Source: Buddleja alternifolia (Eukaryota > Streptophyta > Magnoliopsida > Lamiales > Scrophulariaceae). Taken from it: 64,000 nt of DNA. The translations under genes and the position numbers were made by a program. The number at the start of each line of letters is the position of its first letter. The first letter of the stretch is position 1. The notes beneath the pieces are model-generated. The model searched no databases and was not told the origin of the DNA. It was given only the letters and a program-made list of their open reading frames with translations. Positions 1 to 12,585 of this stretch are shown one piece after another. The stretch covers positions 54,301,149 through 54,365,148 of the forward strand of contig CM033392.1 of NCBI GenBank assembly GCA_019426215.1, given 5' to 3'.

Positions 1-1141
1 AAGTAAAAATAATCTAAACTAAATAGATAGCACATCACGTTAATTTTTATCAAAAACTGAATATTAAAAATAAAGTTACTTGTACTGATAACATAGTCCA
101 TAATGAAGTGTACTACAGTTAACACATCATTGTTATTCTTACAAATCAATATTAAAGCACCAAGAAAAATCATATTGAACCGTAGGAGCTACTTTTCTTT
201 AGTATCTTTTTCTGCTATTCTTGTTCAATAAGTTATCTTATAAATTGCACTATATATAAGTAGTAATGATAGATAATTAGGATTCGATAGTGTCTGTAAC
301 ATCATTGTCGTGTTAGATTTGTATTGCTTCAGTTAAAGTACTTTTTGTCAGATGACTTCTCAATTTAAATTTGCTTTGTGTATTTTTTTTCTTTAAACTT
401 TCTAGCTTGTTGAATATTCATATACCAATGGTGAAAAAATGAATCAATTACCATTTGATCTCGTGAATGAATTTACTTTTGAAAAAAAAAAAACCTAATA
501 CTACGTGCCAGAAAAATAATATTGTAGATACTTAAATTTCATTTTCATTTTTTATTTTTTACTCTTTTACCATTAAACAATTGAGTTACATAGAGATATT
601 TCAAGTAAGTCAAAAGTTTCAAAATATAACTCGTACTTTAGTAATAAAATAGATAAATAGATTTTTTATTTGATTGATTAGTGTCATTTGCATGAACATT
701 CTGATAGATATGAATTCAAAGACAAAAATGAACAAATAAGTGGTGTAATAGATTAATATTTTAAATATACGCTGTGTTTTTATTTTTGGTGTTTATTTTG
801 TGCAATCATGTTTATTTTTCGGTGTTTTCTTTCTGCAACCATATTGGTCACAGCTGAAGGTTGATCAACACACATGTATATATTAGTTTGGAGAGTTGTA
901 ACAATTGGCAAAATTGAATCAATATATATATACACACACGGGGAATAATTAGTTCCCTTCTTCCTTGTACATATGTTATTGTCGTTATAGAGTCTGTCAA
1001 TGATTTTTATATATAAATTGTAAAGTCCTAATAAATATATATTGTATTACTTATGTTAATTTCATTGTAGAGTTCTAATGTAACTACACTTCTTATTGTT
1101 GTAGATATTTAAATTTATTTCTATTATTTGTTTTTTACTCA
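1..1141. other. AT-rich intergenic stretch
   Basis: I see no coding potential, RNA gene or bounded mobile element here. The sequence is strongly AT-rich with homopolymer A and T tracts. The one structure is a segment near 521-660 that is repeated around the CACTA element just downstream. Confidence 0.6.
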
Positions 1142-1650
1142 CACTACAAAAAAAATGATTATTGCCCATGTCAATATGACATGGTGAAAAATTCATTTGC
1201 CATGGTTACAATCAATTGACCATGACTTTGCTACGGCTTTGGCCGTGGTATTTGCAAGCATGGCCAAAACATTTACCATGACTTATAGCCATGGTCAATA
1301 TTTTGTTCATTGTAAAAATCATGACTTTTAGCCATGGTAAAAAAGTGATAGGTTAATATTTCTTCCACCATGGCTAGTTAGTGCTTAAAATAGTTAGCAT
1401 TTTTTTTCACCATGGCTAACTTTAGTGTGGCTATATGAAACATCTACCACGGCCAATCTAGCCATGAGCTTAGATCGTTATAGACTACGATTATAAGCCA
1501 TGGCCCATGACATATATTTCATTGCCAATACTCAATTTTCTTGTAGTGTCACATTGAAAAATTGAATTTCATAGGGATATTTTAGATACATCAAAAATGT
1601 CAAAAAACAAACTCATACTTTTATAATAGAAATAGGTAGATAGATATCCA
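521..1650 (+). repeat. Diverged direct duplication, one copy split by a CACTA element
   Basis: A segment at about 521-660 (from 'attgtagatacttaaatttc' to 'agataaatagattttt') matches a second copy formed by about 1098-1141 joined to 1549-1650. The two halves of the second copy abut exactly where the CACTA element sits, so the first copy is an approximate empty-site control. The copies are clearly diverged, so the duplication is old. Confidence 0.6.
1142..1548. mobile_element. Non-autonomous CACTA (En/Spm-type) element, 407 bp
   Basis: The left end reads CACTACAAAAAAAATGAT and the right end reads TTTTCTTGTAGTG, which is the terminal inverted repeat typical of CACTA DNA transposons. It is flanked by a perfect 3-bp target-site duplication, TCA at 1139-1141 and TCA at 1549-1551, the length expected for this superfamily. 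The interior is full of short CATGG/CCATG words in both orientations, resembling subterminal repeats. There is no transposase frame, so it would need a partner element to move. Confidence 0.85.
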
Positions 1651-2013
1651 AATCCTCATCAAATAGTAATGACTTCAATACATGATACACCTTTGCTTGC
1701 CAATTAAAATTACAGCTAACCAAATTGGCAATAATTTTCCAAGAAAACCATAATTTATCTAATTGTTTATTCTCCTTAGTGATCAACTACATAACCAACT
1801 TAAATGTCATAAATAGGACAATGTTAACTATAAAATTATCTATTTTACGAAAAATTCTTGTCAAGATCAAATTTCGCCAACCTGTGACGAGTGAATCACA
1901 ACTATCATGTAATTGTATACAATTTGATGAGAGTGGACACTTGTCTTATGATTAATTAGGTATGGCCAAAACCCGGTCCCAACAAAATTTTTCCCTACTT
2001 TCCACAACGCTGA
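1549..2013. other. 3' flank of the polygalacturonase gene
   Basis: This stretch is AT-rich and non-coding. It holds the right half of the split duplication and then unique sequence up to the polygalacturonase stop codon, so it should include that gene's 3' untranslated region. No clear polyadenylation signal can be singled out among the many AT-rich candidates. Confidence 0.4.
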
Positions 2014-4092
2014 TCATGTAGAAGAACAGTTTGAAGGAACTTGAAGATCTCCTTGAAATTGATCATCGCAGTTAGAACATGACGCAGTCGTGGGTTTTCC
2101 ATTATAAGTGATGTTAAGGCCGCTGAACACTATGTCTTGACATGGCTTACTTTTGCTACATTGAACATTTACTGCAACTGGTGATGCCGAGCTGCCCCGT
2201 ATATCGATGAATTTCACGCCTTTTATCTGAACACTTGATTCTCCCTGAGTGAACATATAAGGTATAATTAAGGTTTTGAATTATATGCATGATCCATAAA
2301 GATGTAAGAATTAAGGTTTTTATGTACATATATACCTGGTTGGGACAAGATGAGTTTGGACAATAATGTTGATCAACGATGATAGGATTCCTTGCATTGT
2401 TAATGAAAATGTGTGCAAATGTAATGTTAGAAGCAATGCTTGGTGAAGAAGGCGCCAATGTTTTGATCCTCAACCCATTATCAGTGTTAGTGAAACTTGA
2501 ATTCATTACTGTGATTCCACTAACATCTTTGTCCCTTGAGTATTTTCCTAAGCTTCCTATGCTAATCCCATGGCCAGGCCCGCATGACACCCCAGTTATG
2601 TTGATGTTAGTACATCCGTCTACCATAGATACGCAGTCGTCTCCTGTGGCTATCCCGGAATCGGTGATCCTGATGTTGTCGGAGTACCCGATGTGGATTC
2701 CATCGGTGTTGGGGCTGTTGGCGGGGGCTGATATGCTCACCTTGTTGACAAGCACTCCCTGACTCCCAAAGATATTGATGTGGAACATTTTGCTGTTGAC
2801 TAAATTTATGTCTTGGATTACGGTATTTGTCACCTGATTGAATTTTATTGACTGTGAAAAAGTGGAGTGAAAATGAAGTCAATGGTTATGGCGAACAATG
2901 TACCAATTTGACCTTTTCTCCAAAAATAAAAAAAGACGAATTTTGTGTTACGTATGTCTTTTTCCTTTCAAAATTGACATTATTCACTGTCTTTCTTGCA
3001 AAATATATATATATATCGGTTGCCTTTTATAAGAATTTATTTCCATGACTAAAGATAATTTGATTCGATCATTATAAATTTAAATTTAAATTCCACGATC
3101 ACATACGATAAATCCATTTTATAAAAAAAAAATCGTGGAAAGTCAAAATAAAATATCAAACATCATTTAAGACATATATTCATGTATTAGAACACTTACA
3201 CTGGGGAGTTGTTTGCACGAAGATCCGCTACATTTGGTTCGTCCCCAAGCCGAGGCTCCATTGCCATCAAATGTGCCGTTTCCTGAAATTGTTAAGCTAT
3301 CTACGTTATTGAAAAGGATCCAGTAATCTAATTGGAGTGACGAAGGATCAGAAGAAGCTTTTAGGGTTGCATTGGTGTAGAAGTGTGTTTGGCCCTTGCA
3401 CGGCCCTTCAAAATCTGCTCCGCTTACAAAGTATGTTCCTTGTGGGATTGAAATCGTCCCTCCTTTAGTTTGACAAGCTTTCTTCCATGCACTCAAAAAT
3501 TCCTAAATCGTCCAATAATAATCATATAATAGAAGATGTTACATAGATTTAAATTAAAATATATACGTATATATATATATGTATTCTTGCCTGTGCTATT
3601 TAAGAAAATGAAAACTTGGGATCAAAGGTTTTCATAATAAATGATGAATATCATGACACACCAATATTAGAGTACGTATACATCTAATTATTGACATGAT
3701 ATAATTCTCGTCGTTGAATTTTGATAGTTTGGTGTACGTATGCGGTGGGGACAGGGACACAAAAAACGGGAGGCTGGTTCTGGATCTCCCTCAATTTTAA
3801 GAAAATTATTTTTTTATATTTAAAATTTTATCCCCTGATTAATATTTATTAATATCAAGTCCTGCCTCCCCACCCCATTTTTTTGTATTCATCCCCGTAC
3901 CAAAATTCTTAACTCCGTGCATGGGTTGGGGAGTTGCAAATACAACATTACCTTACTGTTATCCTTTGTTCCATCAGGAGTGGCACCATAATCAGTGACC
4001 ACGAAATTGTTGGTCTGACCATAAACATCAGCGTTTAAAATGAACGCAAAACTGAAAAGAATAATCCACGTAGAGAAACATTTTGACTCCAT
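2014..4092 (-). CDS. Polygalacturonase (GH28), probably exo-type, four exons
   Basis: This gene encodes a secreted pectin-degrading enzyme that hydrolyses alpha-1,4-galacturonan in the cell wall. The coding exons on the minus strand are 4092-3952, 3502-3200, 2851-2336 and 2244-2014. All introns are GT-AG and phase 0, giving 396 residues, the usual length of the family. Residues 1-25 form a signal peptide (hydrophobic WIILFSFAFIL core). All four GH28 signatures are present: NTDG (about 196-199), GDDC (218-221) with the catalytic aspartates, GPGHG (about 239-243) and RIK (276-278). Spacing and length resemble pollen-type exo-polygalacturonases, which is an inference. No stop or frameshift interrupts it. 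Intron 1 has an imperfect inverted repeat at about 3748-3902. A TATA-like run lies near 4118-4125, very close to the ATG, so the true promoter may be elsewhere. Confidence 0.93.
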
Positions 4093-4971
4093 GTATTAGA
4101 TTAATTTCTACTCTTTCTCTATATATGTTCTCGCTGTGATGAATTAGTATTGAGAAATAATCTTGCTAATAAACTGCAAATTTATAATGTTTTGAGAAAA
4201 TAAATTTACATAATCAGCTTGCTTCAACTCAATTTTTAAAATCATAAATTAATGGTTTCTCCCCAATGATTATATTGAAGTTGGACTAATATTTCATTTC
4301 ATTGCATATTCTAAAAATTCTAAAATTTGAATTGAGGAATATGGATACATTCCCGTAGTCATATATATGCAATATTAGATTAATCTAAGCAATTAAGTAT
4401 ATATAGTAATTAGCTCTTCTAGAAGTAATTCAAATTTGGGAGGTTTTGTATATCTTATGTTATATTTTTAATATCTAGTTTTTAACAGATTATGGATAGA
4501 GTATCTCCTTCATTAATAGTTAGTAAGGGAAACTTCATTATTTTGTGGTCATACAATTCGAACTTCTTACACATATATACGTATAATAAAATGGAAAATT
4601 TTAGTGCAGGCTAATAATATGATATGAAAACCAGCAAAGTCCACAGTAATTCTTTGGATTTTCGGCATCCATCTTTTTTCTTTGTCAAGTGAAAAACGAC
4701 ATGTTTGACTTTGACCATGTATTGGAGGTTTTGTCAAGTGAAAATCACCAAAGTATGTTTAAGGTTTTGAATTTTCTTAATTTTGTCCTTTTACATATCA
4801 TGATGCTCGATTCATTTAAAGTCCATCAAAAAATGGCTACGTACAAATGTGAAATACAAACTAAATTTTAAGGACAATAACATAGTATTTGGTATTTTTA
4901 AGGATCAAAGTAATAAAAATAATATTTTTTGAAATTATAGTGACATTTGCCCAAACAATTAATACTTCTTT

Positions 4972-5045
4972 TTTTGATAATTAAACTTTCATATACTGAC
5001 GAAGTGACGGTGGGCAAAAGCCCTAGATACAAAGTACAATAAGTC
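4972..5045 (-). mobile_element. Possible 3' end of a truncated LINE
   Basis: Read on the minus strand, the sequence resembles the end of plant L1 elements: a GGGCTTTTGCCC stem-like word, then TATATGAAAGTTTAATTATC and an A-rich tail (the T run near 4970-4977 on the plus strand). I could not find a convincing target-site duplication, so the left and right limits are uncertain. Confidence 0.35.
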
Positions 5046-5148
5046 ACATAATGCGAGAGCGTGAGAACGTCAAAATCTGAAATTATTTAAGAGCAGGAGT
5101 GCCTTAAAACGTATGTTAATAAAATAAAACAAAAACAATTATTATAAA

Positions 5149-5271
5149 GGGAGATGATATTGGAGCTCCAAAAATTACTATTGGAGCTCCACTTTTCACT
5201 ATTTTTGCTAAAAAATTTGTATTGAATAATGGAGTGCCACTAACACATTTGGAGTGCTAATATCATTTACC
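5149..5271. mobile_element. 123-bp MITE with 9-bp target-site duplication
   Basis: The ends are imperfect inverted repeats, GGGAGATGATATTGGAGCTCC on one side and, read inward from the other, GGTAAATGATATTAGCACTCC. They are flanked by perfect 9-bp direct repeats TATTATAAA at 5140-5148 and 5272-5280. A 9-bp duplication points to the Mutator (MULE) superfamily. It has no coding capacity. Confidence 0.8.
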
Positions 5272-5535
5272 TATTATAAATTGTTCAACCAAATTATTTC
5301 CCAATATTATTTTTATATGATAACCTCGCAGAAGAATAATTTTTAAATTAAATTTTAAATATCATTAAAAAATAAACTTGAATTCCAAAAATAAGTAAAT
5401 GAGTGGTTATCTTTCTCGGTAGGCTTAAACTTGATTTAAACTCAACGTTGCAACTTAAATCAGTAGTTTTATTTTTTATTGTTTAGGGGCAACTCATTTC
5501 CTTAATTTCATCAATGAAAGAATTTCCACTGAATG

Positions 5536-5710
5536 TACTTGAAATATCAACTATGACTTAAAAGTCCTTGTTGTTTCTTGAAATGTGACCCATGAATTTT
5601 AAGAAATTTAAGAATGTAATATATATACTTGAAATATCAACTATGACTTGAAAGTCCTTGTTATTTTTTGAAATGTGACCCATAAATTTTAAGAAATTTA
5701 AGAGTGTAAT
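5536..5710 (+). repeat. Tandem duplication with a 100-bp period
   Basis: The segment starting TACTTGAAATATCAACTATG at 5536 recurs at 5636 with a few substitutions (for example gacttaaaag versus gacttgaaag). The first copy is complete and the second runs to about 5710, so there are roughly 1.75 units. It is non-coding. Confidence 0.85.
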
Positions 5711-6638
5711 AGAGTGAGGCTTTCACTCTTAAGTTGTGAGAGCGAGCTTGTAGCGCTAGAGCACCAACTCTGTATCAAAGATTATGTGATCTAGAATACA
5801 ACTAATAATAGCAATAACATTTTTTTTGTTACAACGGGGGTTGATTAACTCATGATATAGCAATAACAATGATAATGATAAAATAATAGTAATATTAAAT
5901 ATTAAATAATAACAATAACAATAATAAGGGCAAAATATTGATACTAACTGTCGTATATAAGTCCCTGAACTCCAAATCAAATCAAATTGATTCATCAGGT
6001 TAGTGGTCAAACCGTTAGAAGGCAAACAGCGTTAATTTATTTTGTACATTTACCTATTTGCCCATAACATGTAAAACTAAATATTGCTTAGATGGGCGCA
6101 TATATCACGCATATTTATGAAATTCCCAAAATAACCTTAAGTGGGCTGGAACAAATATAGTCCAAAAAACTGGGGTTCATGTTTGTAGAGAAGTTGCAAT
6201 GTTTTAAAAGGAAAATAACACATTTTTATTCAAGGGAAACTGGGAAAGTTCAAAAGAATCAGATGCAAATCCTTCATCAATTTTCCTCCTAACTCTCCTA
6301 AAAGGCCCTCTAGAAAATCCCAAATCCCATTTTATATTTTCCTAAAGTTTTCAGCAAAACCTCGAAATAAGTCATAAAATTGCCCTGCTGGAAGCATATT
6401 ATGTTGAGGGATTGACCTTTGACATGGTGAAACCGAACCTTGTTAATTTGAATAATAATTTGAGTTAATAGTAGACATTATTATATAGAGAAATTAAAAA
6501 GTGCACCACCAAAAATAAATAAATTCAGCACTTTTTTTGAATAATTTTGCTGTAAAAATCAAGAGAGAAACAACTAAAATGTTGGGTATGTTTTTTTTTT
6601 CATTCCAAAGGGGTACCCAAAAAAGTTTACAAAGTACG

Positions 6639-9600
6639 TTAGCCCGACAAACTCGGGCTAATAGTCACAAAATGTGGCCATGTAATGCCATCTCTATCAT
6701 TGTCTAAGAGATGATATATTTGCGACAAAGGAGCATCCATGTAATGCATATTAGTATTAATACCCAATTTTGCTAAGGCGTCTGCCACTTGGTTAACTTC
6801 TCGCCACACAAATTGAAAAGAGACCTCCCAATCTCTTTCTTGCACACTCCGGATGCACGAAATCACCTCAAAGTGGAGATGTTCAGTGGAGGTTTCCACA
6901 ATGCTATTAAGTGCAGCTTGACAGTCAGATTCAACAATTAATTTCTTCACTCCTGTAGCCCACGCCATCTCTAGTCCCAATAGGATGGCTCGCATCTCAG
7001 CCTCCAACGATAAGCACGGGTCAATGTGACCACTGAACCCCCTTAACCAAGTTCCATGTTCATCTCTAAGAGTACCACCGACCCCCACCTGTCCACCCGA
7101 CGTAACCACCGCATCTATGTTCATTTTGGTATAATCGGATGCCGGTTTTTTCCAGCCCGTGTGTAACGTAAAGTGCATCACGTCTGGATCAAAGTTAAGG
7201 GCTGTAAGTGAACCGTCAATTCGTTTATGTAACACATCTAGGTCCCCTGTAGGTACCTCATCCCTCATACCATGGGTTATCCCATTTCTAACCTGCCAAA
7301 GAAAGGAAAGAGTCTCAGTAAACACAAGATCCCATTTATCTTGTGCGATAAGTTCCAGTCAATCCACTCCTTCGCTGTGCTTGAGAAAAAAGAGTGATGA
7401 AAATTAGGGTGCACAAGTTGAAGCCAATACGTTTTGGCCCAGTGACAATCACGAACAGCATGTAATGGGGTATCCGGAGCAATCCCGCAAATGGTATAGG
7501 TGTCCGAAGCCACTATCCCCCTATTTCTCAAAACTGAATTGATCACTTTATTATGCCGAAAGAGCCAAAGGAACATTCTGCGACGATGTGCGCCCGGGAC
7601 CTTCCAAATCTTCGTCCACCTTTTCGAATCCCCGGTGTCATCCACTGCTTGCGTAAGTGCTTCATAAGCACTTTTACAACTGTACTTACCATCTGGAGAA
7701 AATAACCAGCGTGGCTTATCTTGCTGGTCAGCTAAATGATCCAAATCAATTTCCTGCAAACGAGAGCGAGTGCTATTCGACAGACCCTGTAATCCCTCCC
7801 AATCCCAGCCAAGTCCCGGTATCCAATACTGATCAATAATGCATTTCTTGTCTTCCGGGGAAAATGGGTGTGCATGTAGTCTGGCTAAGGGTTCATCGCC
7901 GAGCCAAATATCTTCCCAAAAGAGAATCCGTGCCCCATTGCCCACAATCCATCTAATTCCCATCTTTAGGAGGGGGAACACCAATTGGAGACTCCTCCAT
8001 GTGGCCGACGTCGCCTGCTTCGCTCGAGCTCTGTGTCTCAGAATATATTTATGCTTGAACACTTGAACCTACAGACTGTTGTCATCATTGAGTAACTGCC
8101 ACCCTAAGTTACCGAGTAGAGCCAAGTTTGTAGTTCGAGTATGGCGTAGCCCTAATCCACCCTGTTTCTTTGGTTTACACACAATATCCCAATTAATAAG
8201 ATGCATTTTCCTTTCCGTCTCAGATCCACCCCACAAAAATTGCCGACTAGCCTTATCAATAGCATCACAAACACCTAGCGGGAGACGCATTGTTTGCATA
8301 TGATAGGCAAATAGTGTTTCAGTGACCGATTTAATTAAAGTTGCACGACCTGCTAAAGATAAGTGTTTTCTTTTCCAGTCCTGCAATTTCTTCTTAACTC
8401 GTTCCATTAAAAAATCATAGTCCCGGCGAAGGACTCGCCCATGCTGTAGAGGTATCCCTAGGTACCAACCCAAATTTTCCGTACGGTCAAGTTGCATGCA
8501 TGCACTGATTCGGCATTTCAGCTCCGGGGGCACGTTAGTCGAAAGGAAATTTTTTGACTTCTGCGAATTCAATGCTTGACCCGAGAGATGACAATAATAT
8601 TTCAACGTGTCCATGATCGTCGTGGCCTGTTGTACCGTGGCCTCACCAAAGAGAAGTAAGTCATTTGCAAACATCAGATGCGATATACAAGGGCCATGTC
8701 TAGAAGTGGGAATTGGACGCCATTTCTTCTCGCGCACCGCCGACTCGATTAGGCAACTTAATTTCTGTACACAGAACACGAAAAGATAAGGAGACAAGGG
8801 GTCCCCCTGTCTTAGACCTCGCTTTGGAGTGAACCACTCCGTTGCCACACCATTCCACAGCAGGGACAGTTGAGCTTGTGTGGTACACTCCATAATAAGC
8901 AAACTCCAAGACACGGGGAAACCTATTTTCCTCAACACATTTTCAAGAAATGTCCAATCAATCCGATCGTAAGCTTTTTCAAAATCAATTTTGGCTATGA
9001 AAAAACCTTTTTTGCCTTTTAGACAACGTAAATCGTGTAAAATCTCCTGAGTTATTAACACATTATCGATTGTTTGTCTCCCCGGAATAAAGCTACTTTG
9101 AGACTGTGGGATAAGCTCGTCAATAAACTCTTTTATACGATTAGCCAAAGTTTTCGTTACAATTTTCACACTTACGTTCGTAAGACTAATTGGACGAAAT
9201 TGCGAGAGATGTGTGGGGTTTTTGACTTTGGGGATTAACACAATACGGGATTTATTGAGAGATGGATCGATAGTACCTGTTTGAAAAGCTCCCTGTACCA
9301 GCTAAAAGATGTCCTTGCCCACGGTGTCCCAACATTGTTGGTAGAACATGGGTTGAATACCATCTGGGCCTGGTGACTTAGAGGGACTCATATTCCATAA
9401 AGCTCGTTTTACTTCCTCCTTAGTGACTGGGCGAGAAAGATCCTCAATGTGAGATTGCCGAAGCTTTGGGAAACTCGATGTGAGAGTATAATTTCCCACC
9501 GTTTCTCCTTGCCCATACAAATTCTTATAGTACTCAACTGCCATATTTTCAAGGATTTCTTGTTCAGTAGCTACCGTTCCATCCTCTCTGTGCAAAGCAC

Positions 9601-10728
9601 ACACCTTGGCTTTACCCTAAGTCCCTGACGATTCACGGCTGACAGATGGAAAAAGCTTGTGTTAAGATCTCCCGCTCTAAGCGATTGTGCCCTTGCTTTC
9701 TGCTTCCAAAATAATTCTTCTTGACGTAAAGTTTCAAAATATTGCGCTTGTAGCTTATTCTCCAATTTCCGTAGAGAATATCGAAAGTTAATACCCTGCG
9801 CCCTCTGGATCCCCGAAATGTGAGCAATGAGTTGCTTTTTACGTTTAAAGATGTTACCAAAAATATCATGGTTCCAAGCATGCACGGCTACCCGAGTATG
9901 TTGGATTTGAGCATTGATTCCCTGAACTCTTTGCAATTGCCATTGTTCTTCAATTAACTCGTGGAATTTTGGATGCGTGAACCAAACAGATTGAAATCTA
10001 AAATAATCTAAGCTAGAAGTGAACCGAGTGTGTTCAGATAATGTGAGTAATATAGGTGCGTGGTCTGACCCTATACGAGGTAAATGACATACCATCGCTT
10101 CCGAAAATTCAATCCTCTATTTGTCATTACACACTATCCGGTCTAGCCTTTCCTGTAAAGATGATCTCCCTCCTTTGGCCCAGGTGAAAGGTGAACCAAT
10201 ATATTTCAAATCAATTAGTCCACACTTGTCCATACACTCCAAAAATTGACGGCATTTGGATATCTCGAAAGGAGCTCTTCCCGTTTATTCCTCCTGAGTC
10301 GTAATCACATTCATGTCCCCCGCAATAGCCCATGGGCCATGAATGTGAGGTTCCATGCGTATAAGATGCTGCCAAAGGTGGTTACGTGTCTGTACTTGAG
10401 GACTCGCATACACGGCTATAAGAACCCAATCCACCTTTCCTTCCTGACGTATGATTGAGGTGATACTTTGATCGTTTGCTTCGATAATATCAATATGAAC
10501 TTCAGAGGAATTCCAGAAAAGCCAGATACCTCCGGCAAATCCCCGAGCTTCCACCATTTCCACCCTATCAAATTTACTGAATGTCATAATATTCTCTGCC
10601 TTGTGCCCCGGAACCCGTGGCTCCACAAGTACCAGGACCATCGGCTTATGCCGAATAAGAACTTCTCATAGCGCGTTAAAGAACTCAGGTTTTGTTGCAC
10701 CCCTGCAATTCCAAAATATAGATGTCAT
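6639..10728 (-). pseudogene. LINE ORF2 (endonuclease, reverse transcriptase, RNase H), decayed
   Basis: ORF2 drives target-primed reverse transcription. It begins with ATG at 10728 and a typical apurinic endonuclease start (MTSIFWNCRG). SDHAPI marks the end of the endonuclease near 10060. The reverse transcriptase spans about 9250-8250 (FRPISLTN, FIPGRQ, RQGDPLSPYLF). A zinc-binding-like region follows, and a plant-LINE RNase H domain sits at 7130-6700 with its D, E, D, D residues (NIDA, EAEMRAI, VESDC, VADALA). Inactivating lesions are five in-frame stops (near 10668, 10285, 10120, 9302 and 8069) and two frameshifts (near 9600 and 7300). The reverse transcriptase box reads FAND rather than FADD (asparagine codon at 8663-8665), which removes a metal-binding aspartate. 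Confidence 0.9.
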
Positions 10729-10767
10729 TTATCTACACAGAGGGAAAAGTTCAATGTAAACAAAAAA

Positions 10768-12585
10768 TCATACCTGGGGGGGGGGGGGGGGGGGGGTTGG
10801 AACCCCCCTAACTGTGGTTAAGGCAGTGTTTGTAGCCAAATCTCCATGAAATTCAGCATGCACACCATCGCTATAACCCATACCGCCACTATAAGCGTCA
10901 ATCTTCGATATATCCACTTCCTCAACCGACTCTTCATCTGAGCTTAGCATGTCCTCGTTTCCATCATCTGGAGGTCGGTGATGATCGAACTGGGATCCAT
11001 GTGTTCTCGGTATGCTTGAACTCCCGTCCATCATGGTCCAATCCGTGTCTACAACCGAAGTTATAGAATTTTTATTTATTAAGTATGTAGACCCGTGAGT
11101 GATTGGTGTGATTTTTTCTAGTGCAACTATCGTATCCGGCTGCAACAACTGATGGTCCCTGTCAACCCGTCTCCACACTTTCGTATTCCCATCACTCTTG
11201 CTCCCCTCTCCTAACTTGTCTTGTTCTCTGATGGTTTCTGACCCCATCTGCTCATCCAACTCTTGTAACGCCGAAAACCGTGACCCCTTCGAAGCCAAAG
11301 TCGACTTATTTGGTTCTTTAGTATATGGAAACCGAGTTGTAGCTTTCTTCCCTGTACCCTTAGATAAGTTGGCCCGACCAGTACCATTTTCCATGTTATC
11401 CAAATTGCTTCGTGTCGTCATTGGCTCGGTTTGGTTCCCTGTTCCAAACACGAAAACAGAATGTTCCTGTGTTATGCCCGTATTGTCATCCTTTCTAGGG
11501 GGCCTTCTTTTGCGGGGTGGAACTATGTTCCAAGGACCGAGGGTGGTGGGCGTGGCTTGCTTTACCTTGGTCTTATTAGTTTGTCCGTGGTGTTGGTGCG
11601 AACCACAAGTTTCTTTTCTATGTCCAACCACGCCGCAACTAAAATAGATGAGAGATAAGCCCTCATATCCCACAATTCGAAGCTTCTTGTTAACCTTGAT
11701 CACTGGCACAAGTGGTTTCGCTAAATCAATTTCAATACACACCCTGGCATATCGACCTCTTAGTGACTATTCCGTATGCTTATCAATTCCCCTAACCTTT
11801 CTGATTAGTTGTCCCATCCCACAAAAATGTTTGTCATTGAAATAGTGTATCGGTAAATCTGGGAAACGAACCTAGACCAAAGTGTTCGAAATCTTTTCTT
11901 TCTTAGGATTGAACGTTGGATCCCATTTTCTAACCGTTAAATAGTGTCCCAATATCATCCATGGTCCCTCGCGAAGCACCCTGTCGTACTCAGCTTTAAT
12001 TCGGAATCGAACGAGATAAAAATCGTTGCCAATGTTGACAGGGTTATCCTCGTACGGGAGTTTCCAAAGGGCTTTCATGCGTTGTTTTAGCATTGTATAA
12101 CCCAGTTTCCGGATAAGTACTTTCATGACCAAGGCTCTATGGTACGGGGTTGCCATTACACGGATATCCTCATCGGGTATTGTGTACGCTGGAACCGAGT
12201 CATCCACTTCGTCTTCACTCAATTCCGCTTTGTCAAAGAAGTCGTCATCCTCCCCTTCTCCCGTATAGAAGGCCGGTGTAACAGGTTTCCGATTCCATGA
12301 TTGTCGAAGGTTGTTCGAGTTCCACGTGTTCTGAGGGTTGTCTCCCTTGGTGTTCGAATTCTCCTTGTTCACATCCATTGCCTCCAGTGGTATCGTCGTC
12401 GGTCCCTTAGCAGCAGACCCACTCCCGACTTCAAACGAGGGTCTAGGGTTACCCATCGTCGCCTCTGAGTCCGACTGCATATGTCCTCCTTCATCGGCTC
12501 CTAGTAGGTTTCGCTTCAGTTTTTTCAAGTTCTTGTTGGGGGTGACCACCAACGGCGGTGGTTTATCATTATCCGGCTCCTCCAT
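10768..12585 (-). pseudogene. LINE ORF1 (DUF4283-like, zinc knuckle), two stops
   Basis: ORF1 of plant L1 elements encodes an RNA-binding protein that packages the element transcript. The frame starts with ATG at 12585. It includes a DUF4283-like region around the W-D-P-T-F motif near 11910, followed by a zinc knuckle (CGVVGHRKETCG) at about 11615-11650. Two in-frame TAG codons break it, one at 11872 where a tryptophan is expected before VRFPDLP, and one near 11768. The frame is otherwise continuous from 12585 to 10768. The C-terminus is an acidic region and then a proline run encoded by a 21-base C tract. It overlaps no other ORF and lies 40 nt upstream of ORF2. Confidence 0.85.
10776..10796. 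repeat. 21-base G homopolymer
   Basis: An uninterrupted run of 21 G on the plus strand, which is a C run coding for prolines at the end of LINE ORF1. Such a tract is prone to slippage in replication and to sequencing error, so its true length is uncertain. Confidence 0.9.

Noticed and set aside
1725..1955. 76-codon open frame on the plus strand
   Set aside because: AT-rich, no family resemblance, no splice partners; overlaps the 3' flank of the polygalacturonase.
2379..2762. 127-codon frame opposite the polygalacturonase
   Set aside because: Antisense shadow of exon 3, whose minus-strand reading has all GH28 motifs.
4689..4871. 60-codon frame on the plus strand
   Set aside because: Begins with a GTG, has low-complexity composition and no recognisable domain.
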